Below, one piece after another: positions 31,801-40,815 of a stretch of DNA of 64,000 bases. This stretch comes from an uncultured Candidatus Binatia bacterium (GTDB lineage Bacteria; Desulfobacterota; Binatia; UBA9968; JAJDTQ01). The position numbers and the translations under genes were made by a program. The notes beneath the pieces are model-generated. The model worked only from the letters and a program-made list of their open reading frames with translations, was not told where the DNA came from and made no database searches. Where the stretch lies: positions 868,001-932,000 of the forward strand of contig OY282432.1 of assembly GCA_958295985.1 (NCBI GenBank), in the 5' to 3' direction. Within the stretch, counting starts at the first letter, position 1, and each line of letters starts with the position of its first letter.

Positions 31801-32601
31801 CTAGAGCCGCCTGCCGATCAGGCGAACCGCCAGGGTGACGAAGAAGAGCGCCACGGCCACCAGCACGATGGCCGCGCCCGCGGCGATGTCCAGTTGATAC
31901 GCCAGCACCAGCCCCGCCACGCCCGACAGCGATCCGATCAACATCGCCAGCAGTACCTGCCAGCGGAAATTCGCCGCCCACAGGGCCGCGATGGCCGCCG
32001 GCACCACCAGCAGGGCCTGGATGAGCAACAGACCCACCAGCCGCACGCCGATGACCACGGTGAGGGCCAGCACCACCAACAGCAGCACGTTGAGCGCCAC
32101 GACCTTGTGACCGTAGGCCGCGGCCACCTCCTCGTCGAAGGCGATCAGCAGGTGCTCCTTGAAGGTCAGCATGATGACCCCCATGATGACCGCGCTGCCG
32201 CAGGCAAGGACCGTGAGCTCTCCGGTCGAGATGGCCAGCACATTGCCGAAGAGGTAGCTGAAGAGGTCCTGCTGATAGCCGCTCTTCATGCTGAAAAGCA
32301 CGATCCCCAGCGCCATGGAGCCCGAGAAGAATACGCCGATCACCGTGTCTTCGCTGATGTAGTCGCTCTGACTGACCAGTGCGATCCCCAAGGCCACGGC
32401 GACGGCAAACGCGGCGCCGGTGAGGAGCGGGTTCCAGCCGGCCAGGATGCCGATGGCGACGCCCCCGATGGCCGAATGGGAAATGCCCACGCCGATGAAC
32501 GAGAGGCGCCGCAACACCACGAAAAAGCCCAGGATCCCGCACAGCAAGCCCACCAGGACCGCGGCCGCCAGGGCACGCTGCATGAATGCAAAATCGAACA
32601 T
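31801..32601 (-). CDS. znuB: Zinc/manganese ABC transporter permease
   Basis: This 266-residue polytopic membrane protein of the ABC-3 family has about eight hydrophobic segments. Family stretches include GFFVVLRRLSFIGVGISHSA and GVRLVGLLLIQALLVVPAA. It forms the channel for ZnuC (32662) and the binding protein ZnuA (33447). The gap to znuC is 60 bases. Zinc rather than manganese is suggested by the His-rich loop of the binding protein. Confidence 0.92.
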   Translation of the reverse strand: MFDFAFMQRALAAAVLVGLLCGILGFFVVLRRLSFIGVGISHSAIGGVAIGILAGWNPLLTGAAFAVAVALGIALVSQSDYISEDTVIGVFFSGSMALGIVLFSMKSGYQQDLFSYLFGNVLAISTGELTVLACGSAVIMGVIMLTFKEHLLIAFDEEVAAAYGHKVVALNVLLLVVLALTVVIGVRLVGLLLIQALLVVPAAIAALWAANFRWQVLLAMLIGSLSGVAGLVLAYQLDIAAGAAIVLVAVALFFVTLAVRLIGRRL

Positions 32602-32661
32602 GAGGGAGGCTATCGAATGACGGACGGTCCGTGAGCGCGGCGCCGGGCGGCTGCCGCGCGG

Positions 32662-33450
32662 TCACGACTCGACAGGGTGGTGACTCTCGTGATGAGCGAG
32701 CTCGCCGGCCAGGAAGTCGAACTCGCAACAGTAGGCCTCGCGAATGGCGTGGCTGTGGATGACCTCCTCGGCGTTGCCGTGGATGTGCATGCGATGGTTG
32801 ATGCAGATCAGTTCATCGGTCTCGCCGGCCAGGGCCACGAGATCGTGGGATACCGCCACGATGGTCAGGGCCAGGTCGCGTATGAGCTTCCGGAGCAGCG
32901 CGTAGAACTCATGCTCCGCGGGAAGGTCGAGGCCCACCGTCGGTTCGTCGAGTACCAGCAGGCGGGTGCTGGCGCACAGCGCCTGCGCCAGCATGACCCG
33001 GCGTTGCTCGCCGCCGGACAGGCGCCCGACGGGACGGCTCTTGCGGTCCAGCATGCCCACGAGAGAGAGGCTGTCGTCCACCCGCTGCCAGTCTTTCCGA
33101 CCCGGAAACCCGAATGCACCGAGATGCCGCAGCCGCCCCATCATCACCACGTCACCGACGGTTGCCGGAAAGTCGGTCGCGACACTCTGGCGTTGCGGGA
33201 CGTAACCGATGGCGTGAGAGCTTTTCCGGCCCGGCGGGTAGCCGAACACCTCCACCCGCCCGCTCACCGCGGGCACGAGCCCCATGATCGTTCGCATGAG
33301 CGTGGTCTTGCCGGCCCCGTTGGGGCCGACGATCCCTACGAAACCGCCCTCGTGCACGTCGAAGTTGATGTCGTGCAACACGCAACGGCCGTCCAGATCC
33401 ACCGTAACGCCGCTCAAGCTCACGACGACGTTCCGGTTTCCTTCGCTCAA
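32662..33450 (-). CDS. znuC: Zinc/manganese ABC transporter ATPase
   Basis: This 262-residue ATPase has Walker A GIVGPNGAGKTTLMR, Q-loop YVPQRQS, signature GRLSGGEQRR, Walker B LLVLDEPTVGLD and switch His in VAVSHDLVAL. The C-terminal tail is His-rich (AHHESHHPVES), as in many zinc ATPases. It overlaps znuA by four bases (ATGA) and precedes znuB. Confidence 0.94.
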   Translation of the reverse strand: MSEGNRNVVVSLSGVTVDLDGRCVLHDINFDVHEGGFVGIVGPNGAGKTTLMRTIMGLVPAVSGRVEVFGYPPGRKSSHAIGYVPQRQSVATDFPATVGDVVMMGRLRHLGAFGFPGRKDWQRVDDSLSLVGMLDRKSRPVGRLSGGEQRRVMLAQALCASTRLLVLDEPTVGLDLPAEHEFYALLRKLIRDLALTIVAVSHDLVALAGETDELICINHRMHIHGNAEEVIHSHAIREAYCCEFDFLAGELAHHESHHPVES

Positions 33451-34556
33451 TTCTGTTTCCCCTGTAGCGCCCGCCCGAAAGCACGCGCGTTGTACAGCAT
33501 CAGCCGTTCGTAGGTGGAACGCGCCGGGTCGCCGGGATCGCCCAGCGGGTCCACGAGCACGGTTTCGCCGCCGAACTCGCCAGCTATGGTCTGCGCCACC
33601 CGCGGGCTCAGTTGCGGTTCCACCAGAATGGCCTCGACCCTCGCGGCGCGAGCGCTACTCACCAGGTTGGCTACTTCTCCCGGCGTCGGCTCTTCGCCGG
33701 CGAACTCCTGGACGACCGCGACCTTCTCGAGGTCATACCTTTCGCCAAAGTAGGTCCAGGCATCGTGAAAGGCGATGTACTTGCGCGACTTCGCCTTGTC
33801 GAGTTCCCGTCTGATCTGCTCGTCCAATGCCGTCAACCTGTTCCGGAAGTCGTCGCCACGCCTGCGGTAGTATCCCTTGCCCTCCGGGTCCGCGGCGATG
33901 AGATGCTCAACCACGACCGGCACCACCGAGTCTCTGACCCGTATGGGGTCCAGCCAGAAATGGGGGTCTAACGCTTCGTGTTCCTCCTCGCCTTCCTTTT
34001 CACTGCCCCCCCTGACAGCATGTTCGTGGCCGTGATGTTCCTGTTCGTGGCCGTGATGTTCCTGTTCGTGGCCGTGATGTTCCTGTTCGTGGCCGTGATG
34101 TTCCTCCTTCCTGGCAGCGGCCTTGTGTTCGCCGTGGTCTTCGTTCTCCCTGGCGGCTGCCTTCTCCTCACCGTGCTCCTCCCCGTGATGATGGTCCTCC
34201 CCCTCCAGGGGCTTCAGGCCCGAAACCTCCATGAGAGCCAGGGTTTCGAGGGCGTGAGATGCCGCCCCCCGGAGCTTGTCCGACCATGCGTCGAAGCCTC
34301 CACCCACGACGACGAAGAGCCGGGCACGCGAAACCTTCCTCAAATCGCTCGGCACCGGCTCGAAAGTATGCGGGCTCGCGCCCGGCGGGATCAGCGGGTC
34401 CACTTCGACGCGCTCGCCGCCCACCTCGCCAACGATATAGGCTACGGGAATCACGCTGGTCACCACGCCCATGGGCTGCCCGCTTGCCAGTGCCGGGACG
34501 GCACCCATCCAACCGCTTGCGATGATCGTGATCAGAAGGCTCCCAAGTCTCTTCAT
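33447..34556 (-). CDS. znuA: Zinc-binding periplasmic protein with His-rich loop
   Basis: This 369-residue ABC binding protein has a signal peptide (MKRLGSLLITIIASGWMGAV). Metal ligands are in GASPHTFEPVP and LDPHFWLDP, plus a His in AFHDAWTYFGERY and a late acidic ligand near VLVDPLGDP. Between ligands one and two is a long loop with four copies of HHGHEQE-like units plus HHHGEEHGEEK. Such loops are typical of zinc-specific ZnuA. The ATG at 34556 follows AGGAGAAACG; that leader sequence is duplicated in tandem. Confidence 0.94.
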   Translation of the reverse strand: MKRLGSLLITIIASGWMGAVPALASGQPMGVVTSVIPVAYIVGEVGGERVEVDPLIPPGASPHTFEPVPSDLRKVSRARLFVVVGGGFDAWSDKLRGAASHALETLALMEVSGLKPLEGEDHHHGEEHGEEKAAARENEDHGEHKAAARKEEHHGHEQEHHGHEQEHHGHEQEHHGHEHAVRGGSEKEGEEEHEALDPHFWLDPIRVRDSVVPVVVEHLIAADPEGKGYYRRRGDDFRNRLTALDEQIRRELDKAKSRKYIAFHDAWTYFGERYDLEKVAVVQEFAGEEPTPGEVANLVSSARAARVEAILVEPQLSPRVAQTIAGEFGGETVLVDPLGDPGDPARSTYERLMLYNARAFGRALQGKQN

Positions 34557-34579
34557 TTTCGTTTCTCCTGTATTCATTT

Positions 34580-34640
34580 CGTTTCTCCTGTAGCGCCCGC
34601 TCGAAAGCACGCGCGTTGTACGGCATCAGCCGTTCGTAGT
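34580..34640 (-). pseudogene. Duplicated tail of znuA upstream of znuA
   Basis: This stretch encodes LMPYNARAFERALQEKRNE and nearly repeats, base for base, the 3' end of znuA at 33450-33514 (LMLYNARAFGRALQGKQN). It lies just before the znuA start, so a second znuA-like gene once stood upstream and was deleted, or a tandem duplication collapsed. The adjacent leader (AGGAGAAACGAAA twice) is also repeated. From 34641 to 34761 nothing else is seen. Confidence 0.7.
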
Positions 34641-34761
34641 TGGCAACTTCCCTCCGCGCCGGATCCGCGGAAAGGGGAATGGGAGGAACCGTCAGGCCGC
34701 AGGATGACCAACCGGCGGCGTCTGCCTGAAGCCGCCGGCTGTAGGCCTTGAGAACTTCCGG

Positions 34762-35877
34762 CTAGAACTCCAGGGACAGCATGCCTGTCAAGGTGTTGTC
34801 CTTGCCTCCGCTACCGCCGGCGGCGATGCTGTAGTGATTGTCCCGGCGCCATTCAAGGGCGAGGCCCACCTGCTCCATCAACTCGAGCGAGAGCCCGATG
34901 AGAAAACGGTTTCTGGACAGGCCCAGATCGTATCCTTCGCCCAACGCCTTGTCCGTCGTCTGATAGCCCAACGCAAACGTGAGAGGCTTGCCCAAAAGGT
35001 CCAGACCATAGGCCGCCTCCACCGCGTAGGTCGACGGCTTCGAACCCATGACGTCGTCCAGCGAAGCCACGTATTCTCCCAACAGCGACGCGTCGCCAAA
35101 GCCCAGGGTCAAGCTGGCGGCCCATCCTGAGAGTTCCTCGGAGAGCTCGGCCTCGGTGACGCTGTCCGAACGGATTTCGTTGATGTACGAAAGGTTCATA
35201 CCCAGGGACATCGGACCCGGAAATGCCTCGGTCTCCAAGGTGAACCCGGCCGCCGCGCCGAAGTTGTCGATCTCCCCACTGGCTCCGTGCAAGCCGAAGA
35301 TCGACCCGTTGAATGCCCCGGAGGACATCTCGACCATCAAGGCGGTATCAGCGGTTTCCGCGAAATCAAGGGTCAACGGATCCGAGATCAAGTTGGTCTC
35401 GTAGGTGCCGAACGGCAAGGTCAGTTTGCCTGCGGTTATGGCTGCCGGGCCCTCCGGCGCCGCAAGGGTCACCGTGGCGGTGTCCACATCGACCTTCTCC
35501 GCGTCCCCGTCGTAGGCGAGCACCACCTCACTGCTGACCCAGTCGTTCACCTGGGCCGCGATGGCGATCTCTGCGGTGCGCCACCGAAGGCTGGTCGTGG
35601 CCGACTCCCCGGAGGGTTTCTCGTGCACCGCTTCCACCTTCAAGGCGCCGCCGATCTCCAGCCCGTTGACCCAGGAGGACTCCTGCTGCCCGGTGAGCTC
35701 GGCGATCTGGCGGTCTTTCTCCACGATCACCTTGTCTTGATCGGCAACCCGTTGCTCCAGATACTGCAGTCGTTTCTCCATGCCGGCGAGGCGCTCTTCG
35801 ATGGACTGCTGCGCCAGCGCCGGCGTACCCAGGACAAGCGCGGCCGCGCCTGCCAGTAACAAGCTTCGATATTTCAT
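34762..35877 (-). CDS. LbtU-like outer-membrane porin
   Basis: This 371-residue protein has a signal peptide (MKYRSLLLAGAAALVLGTPA, cut at ALAQQ), a short coiled coil (IEERLAGMEKRLQYLEQRVA) and then a beta-barrel ending in phenylalanine (TLTGMLSLEF). The layout resembles LbtU-family siderophore porins. It lies between the zinc operon and the iron-binding protein gene, so transport of a metal complex across the outer membrane is likely. Substrate is inferred. Confidence 0.8.
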   Translation of the reverse strand: MKYRSLLLAGAAALVLGTPALAQQSIEERLAGMEKRLQYLEQRVADQDKVIVEKDRQIAELTGQQESSWVNGLEIGGALKVEAVHEKPSGESATTSLRWRTAEIAIAAQVNDWVSSEVVLAYDGDAEKVDVDTATVTLAAPEGPAAITAGKLTLPFGTYETNLISDPLTLDFAETADTALMVEMSSGAFNGSIFGLHGASGEIDNFGAAAGFTLETEAFPGPMSLGMNLSYINEIRSDSVTEAELSEELSGWAASLTLGFGDASLLGEYVASLDDVMGSKPSTYAVEAAYGLDLLGKPLTFALGYQTTDKALGEGYDLGLSRNRFLIGLSLELMEQVGLALEWRRDNHYSIAAGGSGGKDNTLTGMLSLEF

Positions 35878-35923
35878 CGGTTCCGTTCTCCCATGGATGT
35901 TGATGTAGTTGATGTATTCGGGG

Positions 35924-36964
35924 CTAGGGAATGCCTGCGCGGTCGAAGATCTTGATGGCCGTCGCCCGGTTCTCGGCGATCTTGACCATGTCGATGCTGT
36001 CTGCCTTGAACTTGCCCCAGGACTCCACGATGCCGGACCAGGGCACGCCGGGCTTCACGGGATACTCGAAGTTCTGCTCGGCGTACATCTTCTGTGCGAG
36101 GTCATCGGTCAGGAATTCGAGCAGCTTGACCGCGTTGTCCTTGCGCCCCGAGTGCCTGGTGACGCCGGCGCCGCTGATGTTCATGTGGGCGCCGCGGCCC
36201 TTCTGGTTGGGGAAAAACACGTTGACGGCCTCCGCCCAGGTGATCTGCTTCTCGTTGGTGAGCATCTTGCCCATGTAGTAGGAGTTTCCGAGGGAGATGT
36301 CGCACTCGCCCGCGAAGATGGCCTTGACCTGGGCCCGGTCGTTGCCCTGAGGCTTGCGCGCCAGGTTGGCCTTGAGGCCCTCGGCCCACGCCTCGGCCTG
36401 TTTCTCGCCGTGATGAGCCACCAGCGAAGCGAGCAGCGCCACGTTGTAAGCGTGCCTGGACGAGCGGATGCAGATGCGGCCCTTCCACTTGGGAGTGGCG
36501 AGGTCCTCGTAGGTCGAAAGCTCGCCCGCCTTCACCCTCTCCCTGGAGGCGTAGACGACCCGGGCGCGCCGGGTGAGCCCGAACCACAGACCCGAGGGGT
36601 CGCGGTCCTGGGCCGGAACGTTGGCGGTGAGCTTCCTGCTCGTCACCGGTTGCAGCACCCCGGCTTCCACCGCGTCGTTGATCCGGCCGATGTCCACGGT
36701 CAGGACCACGTCCGCGGGGCTGTTCCTGCCTTCCTTCTGCAGGCGCGTGATCATCCCCTTGGGCGCGTACACCACGTTGGTCTTGATCCCGGTCTGCCGG
36801 GTGAAGGCGTTCAGCATGGGCTTGATAAGGAACGGCTGCCGGTACGAGTAGATATTGACTTCCCCGTCCGCCAAGGCGTTTGCCGCGATGCCCATGGACA
36901 GGGCAGCGGCCGCGGCCACGGACGCGAAAAACCTGGTCCCTAACGTTCTTCCGATCATTGTCAT
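35924..36964 (-). CDS. Fe(III) ABC transporter periplasmic binding protein
   Basis: This 346-residue FbpA/FutA-type protein has a signal peptide (MTMIGRTLGTRFFASVAAAA, cleavage near ALADG). INIYSYR-like VNIYSYRQPFLIKPMLNAF begins the mature domain, and the tandem tyrosines GNSYYMGKM are the iron ligands. The ATG at 36964 has AAGGAG four bases upstream. No permease or ATPase partner follows in the window. It diverges from the fused ABC exporter across a TTAGGT operator, so iron control is likely. Confidence 0.92.
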   Translation of the reverse strand: MTMIGRTLGTRFFASVAAAAALSMGIAANALADGEVNIYSYRQPFLIKPMLNAFTRQTGIKTNVVYAPKGMITRLQKEGRNSPADVVLTVDIGRINDAVEAGVLQPVTSRKLTANVPAQDRDPSGLWFGLTRRARVVYASRERVKAGELSTYEDLATPKWKGRICIRSSRHAYNVALLASLVAHHGEKQAEAWAEGLKANLARKPQGNDRAQVKAIFAGECDISLGNSYYMGKMLTNEKQITWAEAVNVFFPNQKGRGAHMNISGAGVTRHSGRKDNAVKLLEFLTDDLAQKMYAEQNFEYPVKPGVPWSGIVESWGKFKADSIDMVKIAENRATAIKIFDRAGIP

Positions 36965-36991
36965 GCTTCTCCTTAACGAGTTATTCCGGCT

Positions 36992-37020
36992 AACATACTT
37001 CAATAATCACCGTGATGCAA
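36992..37020 (-). promoter_or_regulatory. Promoter of the Fe(III)-binding protein gene
   Basis: Read on the minus strand, TTGCAT (37020-37015) and TATGTT (36997-36992) are 17 bases apart. The -35 abuts the TTAGGT operator cluster, so a repressor bound there would block it. Confidence 0.6.
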
Positions 37021-37021
37021 T

Positions 37022-37043
37022 ACCTAAAGTTAGGTTGACCTAA
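37022..37043. promoter_or_regulatory. DtxR/IdeR-like operator cluster
   Basis: Three alternating half sites, ACCTAA, TTAGGT and ACCTAA, occur every eight bases, making two overlapping palindromes including TTAGGTTGACCTAA (37030-37043). This matches the half-site of DtxR-type iron repressors. It overlaps the -35 of the rightward promoter and touches that of the leftward one. The likely regulator is the DtxR-family protein at 27931. Confidence 0.75.
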
Positions 37044-37063
37044 TTTTTTCTTTTGCCTATAAA
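37035..37063 (+). promoter_or_regulatory. Promoter of the fused ABC exporter gene
   Basis: TTGACC (37035-37040) and TATAAA (37058-37063) are 17 bases apart; the -35 lies inside the operator palindrome. The start would be near 37070, about 95 bases before the ATG at 37164. Confidence 0.7.
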
Positions 37064-37163
37064 CAGGATGCTGGCTGCTCAAAGAGGCCCTGCGCGCCGG
37101 CCGGCCTTGTATTCGCGACCATGACCTTCTAATGTCCTGAAACTGACTGGAATCGATGAATTC

Positions 37164-40100
37164 ATGTACCTGGACCGACGACTGCTGACCCACACGAGCG
37201 GCGTGCGCGTGCGCATCGCCGCGGCCGCCGTTCTCGGCCTGTGCGCGGTGGCCGCGGGCATCTCGCGCCTGGCGTTTTCCGGGCTGATCATCGCCGGGGT
37301 CCTCACCGGCGCTGCTTTCTCGTCGCTTGTCCCCTACCTGGCGGCCGTCGCCGGGTTCATCGCGCTACGCGCGCTGTTCCAGTATCTGCGGGACATGGTG
37401 AGTCAGGAGACCGCCGCCCGGGTGAAAGAAGGGCTGCACGACAAGCTCTACCGGCACGCCCTCGACCTGGGTCCCGGGCACTTCAACCAGGAGCGGACGG
37501 GTGACGTGCTGGTCTCGCTGGGCGAGGGGGTGGAGCGGCTCCAGGTCTTCTACGGCCAGTTCCTGCCGCAGATGGTGGTGGCCGGGGCGGCGCCGGTGCT
37601 GATCTTCTTCCTGATGGCGTCCTTCGACCTGGTCATCGGGCTCATCTTCGTGGTCTTCGCCCTGCTGACGCTGGTGACGACGCCGCTGTTCATGCTCTTC
37701 ACCGAAGAGAGCAGCCGGCGCCGGCGCACCTCCTACGGCGCCTTCGGCGCCGATTTCCTCGACAGCATCCAGGGCATCGCCACCCTCAAGATCTTCGGCC
37801 GGGGCCGCAGCCAGGGGGAGCACCTCGCGGACCGGGCGCGCCATCTCTACCGCACCACCATGGGCGTGCTGGCGGTCAACATGGTCTCCGTCGGCGTCAC
37901 CACCTTCGGCATCCTCGGCGGCACCGCCTGCGCCCTGGGCTGGGGCGCCCTCAAGGTCAGCGCCGGCGAGCTGGAGGTGCGCTCGCTGATCGTGATCCTG
38001 ATCATGGGCGCGGAGATCTTCCGTCCCACGCGGGAGCTGATGGTCCTGTACCACCAGGGCATCAATGCCATGGCCGCGGCCGAGGGCATCTTCGATCTGC
38101 TGGAGGCGCCGGTGACCGTGCGGGAGCCGGCAGAGGCCGAGGCCGCGGCCCGGACCTCCTTCGAGCCCGCCATCCGCTTCGAGCACGTGAACTTCGCATA
38201 CCGGGAGGGCGGCCGTCCGGCCCTCCGGGACGTTTCCCTGGAGCTTCGCGCGGGCGAGAAGCTCGGCGTCGTGGGCCCCAGCGGCGCCGGCAAATCCACC
38301 CTGGTCTCGCTGATGCTGCGCTTCGGGGACCCCCAGGAGGGGCGCGTCCTCCTGGGCGGCCAGGACATCCGCACCATCCCGCTCCAGGTCCTGCGCCGCC
38401 ACATCGCCGTGGTGGCCCAGGACATGTACCTCTTCTACGGCACCATCGCCGACAACCTGCGCATGGCCAAACCCGAGGCCGCCCCGGAGGAGATCGCGGC
38501 GGCGGCCCGGGCGGCCAACATCCACGAGTTCATCGCCGGGCTGCCCGAGGGGTACGACACCATCGTGGGCGAGCGCGGCGTCCGCCTCTCCGGCGGCGAG
38601 CGCCAGCGCATTGCCATCGCCCGGGCCATTCTCAAGGACGCCCCGATCCTGGTGCTGGACGAGGCGCTGTCGAGCGTGGACGCCCAGAGCGAGGCGGTGA
38701 TCAACGAGGCGCTGCGCAAGCTCATGGAGGGGCGCACCACGCTGATCATCGCGCACCGGCTGTCGAGCGTCATCCACGCGGACCGCATCCTGGTGCTGGA
38801 ACGGGGTCGGGTGGTGGAAACCGGCGGCCACGGGGAACTGCTGGAGAGCGGCGGCACCTACGCCCGGCTCATGGCCGCCCAGGCCCAGGCCGGCGACGCC
38901 GAGGCGCTGGCGGAACGCGAGGCCCCGGCCACGGCCGCGGCGGCCGAGCCCGAGGAAGCCGCGGAGACGCCCGCGGCGCGAACCGTACGCGCGCGGACGC
39001 CGCTGCCCGCCCTCACGGTGCTGCGGCGGCTGGCGGAGCTGGTGCGCCCGTTCCGCCGGAAACTCGCGGTATCTTTCTCCGCCGGGGTGCTCTTCCAGGC
39101 TTCGGTGGTGGGGGTCGGCGCGGCCGGCGCCCTGCTGGTGGGGCAACTCATCCGCGGCGAGGACATCGGGTTCCAGTTGATCCTCCTGGGTTCCATGGTG
39201 GGGCTGGCTTCCGTGCTTTCCTGGGCCGATTGCTGGCTGCCTCACGACCTCGCCTACCAGCTACTGGCGGAGATGCGCGTCGACTTCTACGACACCCTGG
39301 ACCCGCTGGCGCCGGCCTACCTGACCCGGCGCCGCTCCGGCGACCTCGTGAGCATCGCCGGCGCCGACGTGGAGACGGTGGAGCTGTTCTTCGCCCACAC
39401 CATCACCCCGGCGTTCATCGCCGTGGTGGTCCCTGCCGGGATCCTGACAGTGCTGGGCTTCGTGGGCTGGCCGTTGATGCTGGCCCTGGCCCCCTTTCTG
39501 GTGCTGCTGGCGTCGTCGCCGTTCCTGGCGCAGAAGCGCTCGGACCGCCTGGGCGGCGCGGTGCGCCGCGAGTTGGGGCATCTGAACGCACATCTGGTGG
39601 ACAGCATCCAGGGCATGCGCGAGGTTGCCTCGTTCGGCCACGAGAAGCATCAGATCGCCGCGGTGCTGACCAACAGCCAGCGGCTCGCCAAGGCCCAGCT
39701 CGCGTTCCACAAGGACCAGGCCCTTCAGGCCAGCTTCAACGAGGCGGTGACCGGCATCGGCGCCCTGGCGGTGCTGAGCACGGGGGTCTGGCTCGTGAGC
39801 CAGCTCGAGATGGACCGGGCGCTGCTGCCGCTGGCCAGCGTGCTGGCGCTCCTGGCCTTCGGGCCGGTGACCGACGTCGCCCGCACGGTCAAGGAGCTGA
39901 TGGAGACGCTGGAATCGGGCCGCCGCGTGTTCGAGGTCAAGGACGAGCCCGTGCCGGTGCGGGACGGCGCCGGCGTGCCGGCGCTCACGGCCAACGGAAA
40001 CACCCCGCCGGCCATCCGCTTCGACCACGTGAACTTCGGCTACGACGCCGGCAACGGACTCGCGCTGCGGGACGTGTGCCTGGACGTGGAGCCGGGCCGG

Positions 40101-40772
40101 ACCGTGGCGCTGGTGGGTCCCTCGGGCGCCGGCAAGACCACCTGCGCCCACTTGCTGCTGCGTTTCTGGGACCCCGCCGACGGCGCGGTAACGCTGGCCG
40201 GCCGGGACCTGCGGGAGTTCGCCCTGGACCACCTCCGGGCCCAGGTCTCGCTGGTGTCCCAGGACACCTATCTGTTCAACACCACGCTGCGCGACAACAT
40301 CCGCCTGGGCCGGCCCGAGGCTTCCCAGGAGGAGGTGGAGGAAGCCGCCGGCCTGGCCCACATCCATCGCTTCATCAGCCGCCTGCCCTCGGGTTACGAC
40401 ACGGTCATCGGCGAGCGCGGCGTGCAGCTTTCCGGGGGCCAGCGGCAGCGCATCGCCATCGCCAGGGCGTTGCTCAAGGACGCCCCCGTGCTGATACTCG
40501 ACGAGGCCACCTCGCACCTCGACGCCATCAACGAGGAGCTGATCCATCAGGCGGTCGCGCGGCTGGTGCAGGGCCGCACCACGCTGGTCATCGCCCACCG
40601 GCTGTCCACCATCCGCGACGCCGACCGCATCGTGGTGCTGGACTCCGGCGCCATCGCCGAAGAGGGCGCCCACGACGACCTGCTCCGGGCCAACGGTCTC
40701 TACGCCAACCTGGTGATGACCCAACTCGTCAGCGCCAGCGAGCCGGCACGGATGGCGGAAGCCGAGGGCTAG
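37164..40772 (+). CDS. Fused two-half ABC exporter, CydDC-like
   Basis: This 1,202-residue protein contains two complete half transporters (membrane domain plus ATPase). Half 1 (to about residue 590) has GPSGAGKSTL, LSGGERQR and ILVLDEALSS. Half 2 has GPSGAGKTTCAHLLL, LSGGQRQR and VLILDEATSHLD. Membrane-domain stretches FLDSIQGIATLKIFGRG and LVDSIQGMREVASFGHEKHQ resemble CydD and CydC. CydDC exports glutathione or cysteine for cytochrome bd assembly and is normally two proteins. An iron-responsive operator upstream also allows a siderophore-related role. The ribosome binding site is weak. Confidence 0.88.
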   Translation: MYLDRRLLTHTSGVRVRIAAAAVLGLCAVAAGISRLAFSGLIIAGVLTGAAFSSLVPYLAAVAGFIALRALFQYLRDMVSQETAARVKEGLHDKLYRHALDLGPGHFNQERTGDVLVSLGEGVERLQVFYGQFLPQMVVAGAAPVLIFFLMASFDLVIGLIFVVFALLTLVTTPLFMLFTEESSRRRRTSYGAFGADFLDSIQGIATLKIFGRGRSQGEHLADRARHLYRTTMGVLAVNMVSVGVTTFGILGGTACALGWGALKVSAGELEVRSLIVILIMGAEIFRPTRELMVLYHQGINAMAAAEGIFDLLEAPVTVREPAEAEAAARTSFEPAIRFEHVNFAYREGGRPALRDVSLELRAGEKLGVVGPSGAGKSTLVSLMLRFGDPQEGRVLLGGQDIRTIPLQVLRRHIAVVAQDMYLFYGTIADNLRMAKPEAAPEEIAAAARAANIHEFIAGLPEGYDTIVGERGVRLSGGERQRIAIARAILKDAPILVLDEALSSVDAQSEAVINEALRKLMEGRTTLIIAHRLSSVIHADRILVLERGRVVETGGHGELLESGGTYARLMAAQAQAGDAEALAEREAPATAAAAEPEEAAETPAARTVRARTPLPALTVLRRLAELVRPFRRKLAVSFSAGVLFQASVVGVGAAGALLVGQLIRGEDIGFQLILLGSMVGLASVLSWADCWLPHDLAYQLLAEMRVDFYDTLDPLAPAYLTRRRSGDLVSIAGADVETVELFFAHTITPAFIAVVVPAGILTVLGFVGWPLMLALAPFLVLLASSPFLAQKRSDRLGGAVRRELGHLNAHLVDSIQGMREVASFGHEKHQIAAVLTNSQRLAKAQLAFHKDQALQASFNEAVTGIGALAVLSTGVWLVSQLEMDRALLPLASVLALLAFGPVTDVARTVKELMETLESGRRVFEVKDEPVPVRDGAGVPALTANGNTPPAIRFDHVNFGYDAGNGLALRDVCLDVEPGRTVALVGPSGAGKTTCAHLLLRFWDPADGAVTLAGRDLREFALDHLRAQVSLVSQDTYLFNTTLRDNIRLGRPEASQEEVEEAAGLAHIHRFISRLPSGYDTVIGERGVQLSGGQRQRIAIARALLKDAPVLILDEATSHLDAINEELIHQAVARLVQGRTTLVIAHRLSTIRDADRIVVLDSGAIAEEGAHDDLLRANGLYANLVMTQLVSASEPARMAEAEG

Positions 40773-40815
40773 GAGCCGGTCCGGGTAAAGCAGGAATCTA
40801 CTGCGAGGCAGGGAA

